Origin: Agapanthus africanus
Lineage: Eukaryota > Streptophyta > Magnoliopsida > Asparagales > Amaryllidaceae
Reading direction: 5' to 3'
Length of the DNA: 64,000 bases
NCBI GenBank assembly: GCA_030015575.1
Contig: JASDDO010000006.1
Coordinates: 320,960,361-321,024,360 of the forward strand
The translations under genes and the position numbers were made by a program. Under the pieces are notes generated by a model, which was not told where the DNA came from, ran no database searches, and saw nothing but the letters and a program-made list of their open reading frames with translations. Positions 10,529-22,233 of this stretch are shown piece by piece; the stretch's first letter is position 1, and each line of letters opens with the position of its first letter.

Positions 10529-13205
10529 GTGATCAACAAGAACTATTGTCGTCGATCGGAGAAAATGAAGGTTCGACAAGAGGGAAGTCATCCATCTAGT
10601 ATGCAGCGAGGGACTTCTCAGGAGCCTGTTACAATAGCTCCTTCGACTTCGACTTCTCACAAAAAGAGAAGGCCAGAGAATCTACCACTACCGGCGGCAA
10701 ATCCCAAGGGTGATGGATCCAAACGCCCCAAGTCTGGGGGCATGATCGTGCACATGGTGTACATGGCTTCCGGAAAAGAGGAAAACCATGCTTCTGTAGG
10801 CCATCGACCACTCACTCGGTCGTTGACGAAAACTCAGGAGCAGCAACAAAAGCTCCAAGAAATGCTGATGAAAATGTCAGCACTTACCGGGCAAAAAGAA
10901 AGCTGGGAATCAACGTCTGAGCAGCGCCAGGAACAAGAGACCGACACTGAGTTCTTGCGAAGAGTGCTGGAAAGGAAGGATAAGGAAGCCGCGGACTAGG
11001 CCGCTAATATAAAGCAGATGGCGCTTCTGTTCCAAGACATGGTTGGGATGATGATCCAGCCGGAATCTCTAATCGAAGACCCTCCGATAATCATCGAAGA
11101 CGACAGAAGGGAAACGTCAAACCCTCCTTCGGCCGTCTCAGTAGCCCAGGAAGAGATAATTTCCAAGGCTGCCCTTGATGACTACATAGCTCAACAAATA
11201 CGAGCTCATCAAGCGAGTGAAGCGGCAGGCCAAGTCGTCAGAACTGGGCGATCTTATCCAGGCTGGTACAATCAAATCAAGTACCTGCTAGGATATACAA
11301 TCCCTAAGTTCCATGTGTATAAGGGGACGGTCAATCCACACCAACACGTTGCTCAATTCAGAGCTTTGTGTGGTAATACCGAAGACGATGACCAACTGTT
11401 GCTTCGCCAGTTTGTTGGCAGTTTTTCGGATACGGCATTTGAATGGTACTCCGAGCTTCCAAATGATTCTGTCAAAACATTCATGGAGATGGAATTACTA
11501 TTCGTACAACGGTTCGCGAGCGCAAGAGAGCGCACCCCAATCACGGCATTAATCAATGCCAGGGTAAAGTCAGGAGAGACCTGGGTTCAATACGCAATTC
11601 GGTGGCGGAACGTATGGTCAAAATGCGAACAATGCATCGAAGAATCTCCTACCGTGGGCATGTCGTGGGGACCCTTGATCCTCAGGCAACTATATCCTAA
11701 TTTATGATGTTCTTTAAGCCGACCACCTTCCAGGTTTTGATTGACAAGCTGGCTCAAATGGACCAGATGGGCCATATGCCGTCCTCTTCAAAAACGGATC
11801 TTCGGAATGAAAAGGGTAAAGGGAAAGCAACCTTCGTTGCCAACGCTCAACAACAACCGAGTGACCCAAAACCGGTTTCTCGCCAAAGCAACACACACCG
11901 ATCCCTTGAAGAGAAGTTGAGACGTCCTTACTCGTTTCCCCGGGATAAAACGAGAAGACTGTTTGAACTGGCGGTGTGCAATAGGCTCATTACTCTGCCG
12001 GATCCGAGATGCCCACTGCAGCCTGGTGACGTCAATAGTCCCAACTACTGTCCCTACCACAGAGTAATGGGTCACCCAATCGAAGATTGCTATGTCTTCA
12101 AAAACTGGGTTGAGGGCCAATACCAACAAGGCAAGTTCGTGCTGTCCGAAAACTGGAAGGTAAACTCGCCACAGCAGCACGCTCCTGAAAAGGTGGATAC
12201 GCTGGGGGCATCATACTCATTTGTAGCAGAAGCTCCATGGGAAGTTTTCCTTTCAGCTAAAAGTAAGAGAATGCTGAAGGATCTTCAAGAATGTCCAGCG
12301 ATCAAATGGAAAAGCCCGCTAGAGCCCGAGATCATTGAGGGGATGCTTAAACCGCGCCCAACACCGAAAACCGGTAACGATGAGAAAAACACCCAGGTTA
12401 AGCCTTCAAAGTCTTCGAAGAAAAAGAAGAAGACCAAGATGCCTGTACAACATGATAATGAGCATACGGACCTGCAAAAGTACATTGACGCGCTGGAGGA
12501 GTACAACCAGAAGGTGCGGACCCCAGTCACTCTTGAAGAGTTTCTCAACCATATCCTTGAGAATAGAGACAGCGACAATAATGAGGGGAACAACTCGTCA
12601 GAAGAATCCGAGGATTATATAGCGAGTTGCCACATAGTTTCTCACTCGTCGTTAAAAAACGAAGAAACTCCGTCGGCATCGGAGAGCAACGCGAGGAAAC
12701 TAAGGGCAGGATTGGTCCCAAGATCCCTGGAACCGTCAGACGACCTGATTGACAGGCTGCTGAACGAAGCCTTTCAGAAGAGCAAAGCTAACCGAGAGCG
12801 TGAAACGGCCATATACGAAAAGGCCAAGTGTCGGCGTCAGAATGAAGAAGCTGCGGCGAGGAAGAGTCATACAGTACTCCAACCAGATCGAAGCACACCC
12901 ATGGAAGACAAAAGCAGTTTAAGACGGGGAAACGGTTCGCCAAAGCCCTGTCTATGGGGATGAAGCCGCCACCTTTCAAAGGAAATACTCCTGGGAGTAC
13001 GTGCCTCCATGAAGCGAATGTACATCCAAACTACTGCTTATACCATCAGAGGGTCACGCACCCCACCGAAGAGTGCAGTGCCTTCAAGAAGTGGTGGCAG
13101 GGATACGTTGCCCATTGACAACACTTCAAACGGATGAAGAGCGAAGCCTGTTGACAACAAAGAAGCACGACAGATGAGCGTGAAGGAACTGCTGACAATT
13201 GTGAT
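10529..13205 (+). pseudogene. gag region of E1
   Basis: The coding blocks run in order: a charged, Gln/Glu-rich N-terminal part with coiled-coil character (about 10560-10990); the capsid-like block of the retrotransposon gag family (about 11230-11700: YPGWYNQIKYLLGY, FHVYKGTVNPHQHVAQF, FEWYSELPND, FVQRFASAR); and a basic, Lys/Ser-rich C-terminal part containing a knuckle-like CPYHRVMGHPIEDC near 12050. A second, similar C..H..H..C block (CLYHQ-type) lies near 13040, just before the protease. Gag would form the virus-like particle and bind the element RNA. Broken, with a few breaks in this region. The order fits Tat elements. Confidence 0.75.
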
Positions 13206-14015
13206 ATGGTTGATGCCAGAAAATCTCAAGTTCTCACATTCGGGAGTGATTCTGAGGAAGAAATAACCCTCGGCCCCCTCTTCAAAGAACCCGCCTTTGG
13301 GAAAGAAGAGAAAGAGAAAAACTGTGAGAACATCCAGCTGCGTAACCGTATATTGCCTGAAAAGAATCTCGGACCCTCAAACAAAGGTTCGGGCAAAAGA
13401 GACAAGGGGAAGGAAAAAGTCCCTGAAGAGATTGCCCTCGATGATAGAGTCATCAAAGAGCCCGCAGCCAAGGAACCGCCTAAAAAAAACAAGGTGGATT
13501 ACAATGTTCTGGCACATCTGAAGAAAATACCCTCACAATTGAGAATTTTGGATACCCTTCTCCTGTCTAAAGAGGCACAAGATTCTTTGATCAGGGCGTT
13601 ACAAGAGCCCGATCAGTTTCATGCCTTCCTTGCAGAAGAAAAGATGAAAAATATGCTGGAAGAAGTTCACACAGTTGACATCACCTTCAGCAATGAAGAC
13701 CTCCTCCTTGGAACGTGCGAGCACAACCGTCCGTTATATGTAACCGGGTACTGCCACGATATCAAGATAGGGAAGATCTTGGTTGACAACGGGTCCTCCG
13801 TCAACCTTCTTAATATGAGAGTGCTGAAGGAGATTTGCATGAACGTTCAGCACCTGGCTCGGGATAAAATTACCATCTCCGGGTTTGACTCTCAGTCATC
13901 ATGGACGCTTGGGTCTGTGATACTGATATTATGCTTTGGGATGCTCATCACTGATATCAAATTTCATGTCATTGATGCCAAGACTTGCTATAACGCTCTG
14001 CTCGGCCGGCCTTAG
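13206..14015 (+). pseudogene. Protease domain of E1
   Basis: An aspartic protease of retrotransposon type, which would cut the Gag-Pol polyprotein. The N-terminal two thirds is a charged linker. The typical Tat-lineage lead-in HNRPLYVTGYCHDIKIGK is followed by the active-site block ILVDNGSSVNLLNM (near 13770-13815), and the domain closes with YNALLGRP at its end. The block stays open over 269 codons and lies between gag and reverse transcriptase as expected. Confidence 0.8.
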
Positions 14016-14660
14016 TTACACGAGTACAATATCATCCCTTCTACACAATATCAGTGTATGAAGTACTTCAAAGAAGGCCTCGAGTACACAGTTACAAGGG
14101 AGCTAAACCCATTTTCCATAAATGAAGTCCGCAAATATGAAGACGCTAAGTACTTCCTACCAAACTTCGAAGAACAGAAAGATGTTGTAAACCGGAGAAC
14201 TAACAAAAAGCCGTCGCCACTATCCCGGTCTTTGGGAGCGATATCGAGGAGGATGAAGAGATAGTCTTCTCGGGGCAACCCCGAGGCAGCAGGCCAGGAG
14301 TATCTACTCCTATTTTAGTCTTTGGCAGTGACTCTGAAGACGATACCAACGCAGTGTTCTCCGTCCGCCCGTCAATGCAGACCTTCACTGGAGCTGATCA
14401 GAGTTTACAAATTACCATGGTTCCGCAACAGTATTACAGGAAACTTGATGCGCTTGATACATACGGCGTGCAAGAACTGCAGACCTTTTACGTCCCTCCT
14501 AGGCGGAGAGATGAAAAGGCGATCCTCTTCTATCAATCCACGGAGACCAAAATGGAGAAATAAGTCTGGCATGGTGCCGATATTGCGCTTGATAGGCTTC
14601 AACCAATCCATCTGCCTAAGTACTATGGAGAAGGATTGAAGAGGCTATTAAAATGCTAAG
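14016..14660 (+). other. Linker between protease and reverse transcriptase of E1
   Basis: Pol linker sequence, partly coding-like (a stretch with FSINEVRKYEDAKYFLP near 14110), without a recognisable domain. Ogre-type elements are known to have an intron between protease and reverse transcriptase; I could not show one here. Confidence 0.4.
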
Positions 14661-15900
14661 GTGTGCCCTTCAAACAAACCGCTCGACAAGCCCAGTTCTA
14701 CAACAAGATTTGGGGCGTTCCCGGGGCTCAAGCAGGCGCCAAGAAGAATGAGGCTCGAACTTGAGATGAGTATCAACGCCGAAGTCAAGAAGCTAATTGA
14801 CTCCAGCTTCATCCAGGAAGTTCAATACCCTGACTGGATCGCCAATATCGTTCCGGTAATGAAGAAAAATGGGACAGTGCACATCTGCATGGACTTTCGG
14901 GATCTCAACAAAGTTTGTCCGAAGGATGACTTCCCAGTGCATGTTACCGAGCTGATGATCGATAACACGTCTACCCATGAGGTCTTCTCCTTCATGGACG
15001 GATCTTCAGGGTACAATCAAGTAAAGATGCATCCCGTAGACCAAAAGCACACCGTCTTTCGAACCCCGCTAGGCATATTTTGCTATAAGGTGATACCCTT
15101 TGGCTTGAAGAACGCAGGCGCTACATATCAGAGGGCTATGATGAAGATCTTCGATGACCTCATACATGAGATTGTCGAATGTTATATCGACGACCTCGTG
15201 ATGAAAAGCAAATCGTACGAGGAGCACTGGGAGCATTTGAAAATAGTGTTCCAGTGTCTTCGGAAATATAATCTGAAGATGAACCCCCTGAAATGTGCAT
15301 TTGGAGTCTCCTCAGGCAAATTCCTAGGCTTCATCATACGACACCGAGGCATTGAAATAGACCTATCAAAGATCAAGGTGATTATGGAAATGCTCTCACC
15401 AAGAACTCTCAAACAATTGCGGTCTCTCTAAGGAAAGCTCGCGTATATCCGACGGTTCATAGCCAATCTCTCTGGAAAATGCCGCCCCTACAGCCATCTA
15501 ATGAAGAAGGGGACCCCGTTCGTTTGGGATCGTAAATGCCAAAATGCACCGGACGAAATCAAGCAATATCTGCAGAACCTACCGGTACTGACCGCTCCGG
15601 TCAAGGGAAAGCCCCTCATTCTGTACACAACAACCCTTGAAAGTTTTTTAGGCGCGCTATGGGCACAGGAGAACCATCAGGGAAAAGAGAGAGTTCTCTA
15701 CTATTTGAGTCGAGTTCTCCTGGGGGAAGAAAACAACTACCCCTATCGAAAAGCATTGCCTGTCTTTAATCTTCGCGATAATAAAGCTTCGACATTATGC
15801 CTTGATACATGAGGTCCATCTCATATCAAAGGCGGATCCTCTCAAATATTTGATGTCAAGAGCCATACTAACGGGAAGGCTTGCCAAATGGGCCCTCATC
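14661..15900 (+). pseudogene. Reverse transcriptase and RNase H of E1
   Basis: Ty3/gypsy reverse transcriptase with its usual blocks in order: FRDLNKVCPKDDFP, FMDGSSGYNQVKMHP, CYKVIPFGLKNAGATYQRA and the active site CYIDDLVMKS (near 15180), then LKMNPLKCAFGVSSGKFLGF. The first RNase H follows from about 15500 (FVWDRKCQNA, VLTAPVKGKPLILY, VLYYLSRVL, ILTGRLAKWALILMEF). Together they would copy the RNA into DNA inside the particle. The wording of the blocks is typical of the Tat lineage. A few breaks. Confidence 0.85.
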
Positions 15901-16029
15901 TTGATGGAATTCTCGATAACTTATCGATCCCTCAGGGCGGTGAAGGGCCAGGACATCGCCGAATTCCTCGCCGAACACCCAATACCAGTCGACTCTCCCT
16001 TAAATTGCAAATTGCCAGATGAACACGCA

Positions 16030-16325
16030 TTCGACACAAAGGACGAAGAAAATGACTCTCGATGGGAACTTTACTTTGATGGGGCATTTTCCATGAAGAA
16101 GCGAAAGCACAACACCCCCATAACAAAGCTGGGGTGAGGCTTATCTTCGTAACTCCGCAAGGAGAGATAATGCGTTTCGCCCTTTCATTAACAAAGCCGA
16201 AAACAAACAATGAGGCTGAGTACGAAGCTTTGATGGCAGGTCTTGAGATTGCTATTGACATGGGAATTGGAAACCTCCTCATATATGGAGATTCCCAGCT
16301 GGTCGTTAGCTAAGTAAATGGCGAC
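16030..16325 (+). pseudogene. Second, archaeal-type RNase H of E1
   Basis: RWELYFDGAF (near 16060), NNEAEYEALMAGLEIA (near 16210) and LIYGDSQLVVS (near 16280) give the D, E and D positions of a second RNase H between the first RNase H and integrase. This extra domain marks plant Tat elements (established knowledge). It is the main ground for the lineage call. Broken. Confidence 0.8.
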
Positions 16326-16346
16326 TACCAGACGTGCAAGCCAGAG

Positions 16347-17865
16347 TTGGTAAAATATGGCGAAAGAGTGCAGCAATTGCTGACTCAGATCCCCTCTTAC
16401 ACCCTGAAAAGCATACCACGTGTAGAAAATAGTAAGGCGGATGCGTTAGCCAAGCTTGCTAAGGAACTGGCTGACGAAAACCTCGATAACGTAAGGATCA
16501 TTGTGCAAAGCCACCGGATTCTCGCGCTAGCAGAAATATCTCCAGAGTCGTCTGAAGGAAAGGAAGCGACCAAACAAGCAGCCTGCCAAATAGAAGATGA
16601 AGAAAATACTAAGGATTGGAGAAAAGTCTTCATAGACTACTTCAAATCCCATCGAACACCCGAAGACGCGTTGTCAAGACATCAGCTCATGAGACGAGCT
16701 CTATCCTTTGCCTTCGTCAATGATACTCTATATAAGAGATCGTTTGACAGTTTATGGCTAAGATACTTGGGATCGAAGGAAGCAAGGAGGGCCGTCCAAG
16801 AAACTCACGACGGACTCTGCGGTTCTCATCAAGCCGGGACAAAGATGAAGCTGAAGATCAAAAGAATGGGCTACTATTAACCCACAATGATTTAGGACTT
16901 TCTCAAATATGCGAAGCAGTGTCACTCATACCAAATTCACAGGGACTTCATCCACCAGCATCCAAATCCCTACACCCAACACTGGCTAGTTGGTCGTTCG
17001 AAATGTGGGGAACCGATATAATTGGGCCCATGGAACCAGCGTCATCTAAAGGACATCAGTTTATATTGGCAACAACCGATTACTTCTCTAAATGGGCAGA
17101 GGTGGTACCGCTAAGGGAGGTGAAGACGGAGAAAATCCTCTATTTCTTCAGGACACATGTCATCTACCGGTTCGGCACTCCGTGACGAATCATTTCGGAT
17201 AATGGGCCGGCCTACAGAAGCCATAATATCAGCCGCTTAGCACAACAGCATAATATAGATTGGAGATACTCTTCGGTTTATAATCCCCGAGCTAACGGTC
17301 TAGCTGAGGCTTTCAACAAGACCTTGACGAAAATCATAAAGAAAACAGTGGCCAGAAATAAAGGGACTGGCATGAGAGACTGCATGAAGCTCTCTAGGCG
17401 TATCGAACCACGTTCAAAACGGCCACGAATACAACGCCATTCGCGTTGGTATTCGGCACGGAAGCGGTACTTCCCTTGGAAATAGAGCTACCCTCTCTAC
17501 GAGTAGCAGTTCGATTTGAGCTGACAGATGAAGAAAATGCCCATCTTCGGCTTGAGGAGCTCGATGCCCTTGATGAAACCTGTCTCATAGCGCAGCAAAA
17601 ATTGGAAACTTACAAAGTAAGGATGACACGCTCATATGAAAGGCTAACTAGGCCAAGAACGTTCCGCCAAGGCGAACTTGTGCTGCTTGTCAAAAGACCT
17701 ATGATCCCCAACCGTGCAAAGCGGGGGAAATTCGAGCCAAATTATGAAGGTCCGTACATCATAGACAAGGTCTACCAAGGTGAGGCCTACTTGTTCATGG
17801 ATATGCATGGAGAAAGACCCTTCCGGCCAATAAACGGCCGGTTCCTTAAGAAATACTACGCCTGA
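16347..17865 (+). pseudogene. Integrase region of E1
   Basis: An N-terminal linker is followed by the zinc-binding part (ETHDGLCGSHQAG near 16800, CHS near 16920), then the DDE core: MWGTDIIGP (near 17005), IISDNGPAYRS (near 17195) and ANGLAEAFNK (near 17290). The C-terminal part (FGTEAVLPLEIELPS; LVLLVKRPM) ends with the stop at 17863-17865. It would insert the cDNA into the genome. No chromodomain is visible, as expected for Tat. A few breaks. Confidence 0.85.
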
Positions 17866-18300
17866 CAAGTCACAACTCAGGTTAATGATAGATGACAACA
17901 CTTATGTCCGCTCGCTGTCTTCCTGAGTCCAAACTCTATAAGTGGTATCTGGCAAAACCTCGCCCCAAAAGTTGGTCATGGATCAAGATGTACCTAAACT
18001 AAAACCGGACCGAGATGTTCTTAAACTAACAATGGACTGTAATATCCTTAAACTAATACGCCGCCTCAAGCACGGCGACAGTGGAATTCAATTCCACAAG
18101 TCCCAGCGGCGAGGATTGCAACTCAAGCCCCGCTGGCTGCACAGCTGCCCTGGTGGAGAATTCCCCATAAGTTCCATTGGAGAACAGAGGGGTAAAAAAA
18201 ATGGTACGTCCACAAGCGAAATGGGTACGGATGAAAACCCGAAAGGGCACCGTGAGTAAAAACAGCAAGACTACCGGCGAGTTTGTGAAAACCCGAAAGG
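17866..18300 (+). other. Start of the E1 3' non-coding tail
   Basis: No gene. Near 17975-18060 it carries two or three units of the LTR-type VNTR (GACCGAGATGTTCTTAAAC, GGACTGTAATATCCTTAAAC), so this repeat family occurs inside the element as well as in the LTRs. Confidence 0.6.
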
Positions 18301-21300
18301 GCGCAATCTCGTTAAAATAAAAACACCTGCAAGGTCCTCTTGACCTTGTGAGGAGAAAACACCTGCGTGAGATCCTTACGACTCACAAGGGAACAACACA
18401 CTTAGGGATCCCCACGATTCCTAAGGAGAAATTACACTTATGAGATCCTCAAGACTCGTAAGGAGAATTCCCCCTATGAGACCCTCACGGCTCATAGGAT
18501 TCAAAAGCCTTAAGATACAGGGACCGGAACCTGTTCTTAAGCTATCACACTCCCCAAGTTGCCCTACAGACGGTCCATATTGACCCTTGTATACAATCCA
18601 CGGGCACAAATAAACGTTCCCTCACCAAGTCTTACCAATGATGAGGAATGTCCTCATATGGTGAACGACATTTGTAAGTTCTCTCAACTTATAAGGAGAA
18701 AATATTTTTATGAGATCCTTACAACTTATAAAAGAACACACACTTGAGGATCCCCACGATTCCTAATGAGAAAATACACCTACGAGATCCTCACGACCTG
18801 TAGGGAGAAATACCTTTATGAGACCCTTACGGCTCGTAAAGTCAAAAAGCCTTAGTCAACAGGATCCTAAACCTGTTTGCTAAGCCACCTTTGTTCAAAT
18901 CGACAAAGGCAAATGATGATTCGCTCCTGACAATATCCCAGTTGTATCGATATTGATGCCTAAATTGGTATCAAATTCCAAGTCCTTTCATGGCAAATGA
19001 TGATTTGCTCCTGGCAATATTCCAATCGCAGCGATGCTGATGCCAAGATTGGTATCAGATCTCAAGTTTCATACTCGCAATAAAAATCAGCGAGCAAAAA
19101 ATGCATATGAAATAGTCGAAATGATGGGGAAACTCGTAATAAAAAACAACGAGTAAAAATAAAAGAATAGCCGAAATGATTGGGCACTGCGATAAAAGCA
19201 GCCGAAATGATTGGGCAATCGCGACTTAAAAAGCTGAAATGATATAGCATCGCGGAAAGAAATAAAAAAATGAATGATGAAACTCTTGCCTTGCAGGTGA
19301 GTCCACATCAACCCCTGTATACAATCCATAGGCATAACGAAAAGGGAACCACATTTTCCCAACGGGCTCTGTTGAAGGGAGAGTCAAATCTCGACGGTTC
19401 ACGGACAGCCTAGAGATCAACAACGGCGTTTCTTTTCACTCCGGCAGGATGCAGACGCGATGTCAATAAACGACCCGAGGGTCAAAACAGCGGAGCTATG
19501 GCAAAGTCCCTAGTTCCAAGCCTCGACGGTTCACCAACAACCTAGAGACTACCTCGGAGCCATGGCAAAGTCCCTAGTTCCCAATCTCGATGGAAACATT
19601 TACAGCCTAGATATCATCTCGACGTTCCTCCTCTTGCCAACAGGATGTAGACGCGATGTCAACAACCGACCCCAGGGTCAAAACAACGGAGCCATGGCAA
19701 AATCCCTAGTTCCGGGTCTCGACGGTTCGCAGACAACCTAGAGACAACCCCGGCATTCGTCACAATATAGCAGACACAATGTCAACAAACGAAGCAAAGG
19801 AAGATCGCTAGCTTTAGGGTCTTGACTGCAACTCAAATAAAACCTGAAAGATTATCAGAGATCATCCCACATCAGTGCGGAGTGGTCATAACTCATCGGG
19901 GCTCCCAAATTGAGCCTAGTCTCAAGTAAAAAACGGCATGGAAAATCCCTAACGCTTGCTCTTCCGACGATAATATGACCTGGGAGATTACTTGAAGACG
20001 TCTTGTCCAGCCCCCGAAGGGATCAGAGACACGACAGTCGCAGGGCTACTCGGACTGCAAGATTGCGTATCGGGGAATGCATCGGCCAACGTGACGGTAC
20101 GAAGGACAAAAACACTAGTACCACAGAACCTGACGGACCTCTGTCGTAAAGAGCAGAGGTTAACTGTGACGTTTGGACATTTTTGCGAGAACTTCTCGAT
20201 TCGTCTCGAATCGTAGGGAAAACAATGTTCCTGCGAGAACTTCTCGACCTATCTCGACTCGTAGGGAAAAACATCTTCATGAAACCCTCACGGATTATGA
20301 AGGTGGAAAGCCTTAGGCAACGGGGATATCAACCTGTTTCCTAAGCACTGTGGCCCTGCAAGTAGGTCCAAGATGGACTATTGTATACTATCTATGGACC
20401 ATATTCTCCAAAGTCGAATATCGACAAGGAGGGAAAAACCACTTACGAGCCCTCTCGACTTGTAAGGAGGAAAATTCTCTTGTGAGATCCTTACGACTCA
20501 CAAGAGAAAACGTACTTAGGAGTCTTTACGACTCCTAAGTAAAAAATACACCTGCGGGATCCTCTTGACTCGTAGAAAGAAAAGTCTTTATGAGATCCTT
20601 ACGTCTCATAAAGTTGAAAAGTGTTAGGCGGCAGATCCAAACATATTTTTTAAGCCATTACTGCCCTGCAAGGAGGTCAAGATGGGCTATCTACGGGCCA
20701 CATTTGCCAAAGTTACCTGCCATTGAAATAAAGAAGCTACTTACGGGTCCTCACGATTCGTAAGGAAAAAATACTCGAGTGAGATCCTTACGACTCACGG
20801 AGGCGATGAACACTTAGAAATCCTCACGATTTCTAGGAAGAATGGCTCTCCCGACGGTAATAGGACCTGGGAGATTATTTGAAGACGTATTTTCCAGCCC
20901 CGAAGGGATCAGAGACAAGACAGTCGTAGGAATACTCAAACAGCAAGATTGCGTATTGGGGAATGCATCAGCCAACGCGACGGTACAACAGACAAAAACC
21001 CTAGTACCACAGACCCTAACGGACCTCTGTCGTAAAGAGCAGAGGTTAACTGTGACGTTAGGACATTCTTGTGAGAACTTCTCGATTCATCTCGACTCAT
21101 AGGGAAAACATTAAAAAATCTGTTCGGAAACAGAGCTCTTTTATCGCGAAATTAGACCGAGAACTTCTCGACTTGTTTCGACTCGTAGGGAAAAACATCT
21201 CCATGAAACCCACACGGATTATGAAGGTGGAAAGCCTTAGGTAACGGGGATATCAACCTGTTTCCTAAGCATTGTGGCCCTGTAAGTAGGTCCAAGATGG

Positions 21301-21545
21301 ACTATTGTATACCATCTACGGGCCATATTCTCCAAAGTCGAATATCGACAAGGAGGAAAAAACCCACTTACGAGTCCTCTCGACTTGTAAGTGGGAAAAT
21401 TCTCTTGTGAGATCTTTACGACTCCCAAGAGAAAATGCACTTAGGATTCCTCACGACTTCTAAGGAGAAAATACACCTACGGGACCCTCTCGACTCATAG
21501 GGAGAAAAGTCTTTATGAGACTCTCACGGCTCATAAAGTTGAAAA
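18301..21545 (+). repeat. Hairpin array in the E1 3' tail (about 25 units)
   Basis: Short inverted repeats with a nearly constant core (ATCCTTACGA or close variants such as CCCTCACGG) and stems that differ from unit to unit but still pair. Examples: GTGAG/CTCAC (18367-18386), CTTAGG/CCTAAG (18401-18425), CTATGAG/CTCATAG (18474-18497), CTTGTGAG/CTCACAAG near 20477, CTTAGGAG/CTCCTAAG near 20515 and TTTATGAG/CTCATAAA near 20588. Units are joined by GGAGAAAAT-like spacers and lie in clusters at 18320-18500, 18665-18845, 20270-20610, 20740-20840 and 21200-21545. Confidence 0.8.
18850..19860 (+). repeat. Direct repeats in the E1 3' tail
   Basis: Non-coding. Two copies of a segment with AATGATGATTCGCTCCTG...CAATATCCCAG (about 18910 and 18990), then three to four units of about 60-100 bp holding GCCATGGCAAAGTCCCTAG and CTCGACGGTTC (19390-19760). 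Confidence 0.65.
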
Positions 21546-21640
21546 GTTTTAGGCGGCAGATCCAAACCTGTTTCCTAAGCCATCGCTGCCCTGCAAGGAG
21601 GTCAAGATGGACTATCTACGGGCCACATTTGCCAAAGTTA
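19965..21640 (+). repeat. 887-bp direct duplication in the E1 3' tail
   Basis: The block beginning CCTGGGAGATTA at 19979 recurs at 20866, an offset of 887 bp. The two copies share a coding-like stretch (GAAGGGATCAGAGACA...), the hairpin cluster and the GTATAC...CTATC block. They differ at many positions, so the duplication is not recent. Confidence 0.75.
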
Positions 21641-21787
21641 CATGCTAATATGAAATGAAATATGTCCTTTATTCATGAATTCAAGTGAATACAAGATACA
21701 TTTCATAAAGGAATCAGAATGAATACACGTTATTCATTAATCATAAGTTTACAGTTGGTAAAAGAAAAAAAGTACAATAACAGTTAT

Positions 21788-22000
21788 TAAGGAGAAGGTG
21801 TCTTCAACAAATTGACAAGTCGCTCGCGCGTTCCTCTCAATCCCTTCTCGTGGTCAGCTACTGTGGCCAACTCTGCTTCAATTTGAGCCCGTTATTGTAA
21901 GCAGGACGAAAGCTTCTCAGTGACTTCCTGCTTGGCAGTTTCGCAATCCTGTGTGACCCGCTCGGTGAAGTCAAGTTTCTGCCTTAGCGCCAATCCTTCA
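21788..22000 (-). pseudogene. Antisense coiled-coil coding remnant in E1
   Basis: The minus strand reads as a charged, heptad-like sequence (ALRQKLDFTERVTQDCETAK, then IEAELATVADHEKGLRGTRE) ending near 21788. This is like the coiled-coil part of aORF-A in E3, but too short to prove homology. It lies downstream of aORF-B on the same strand. Broken. Confidence 0.4.
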
Positions 22001-22233
22001 TAGAATTAGACCAGTGATAGCGCCTCATGCATATAACATGTGGGTGACAACGCGAATCGCAGTGCCTCGCACGTATAACATGGGGCCCCGACATTTTATA
22101 TATATATGAGTAACTACTACTTCACATGAGGCACCTATGAGTAGTGGTATAAAAAAAGGGAAGTTTTGCCATTCATACTTGGGAAAATTTATACATTGGT
22201 GATAACAACAAAACAAAAATATCATCAAAATGT

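Noticed and set aside
20023-21102. Possible small genes in the E1 tail (74 and 86 codons, similar to each other)
   Set aside because: They are the two halves of the 887-bp duplication. No start context, domain or other copy supports coding, though a weak coding trace cannot be excluded.
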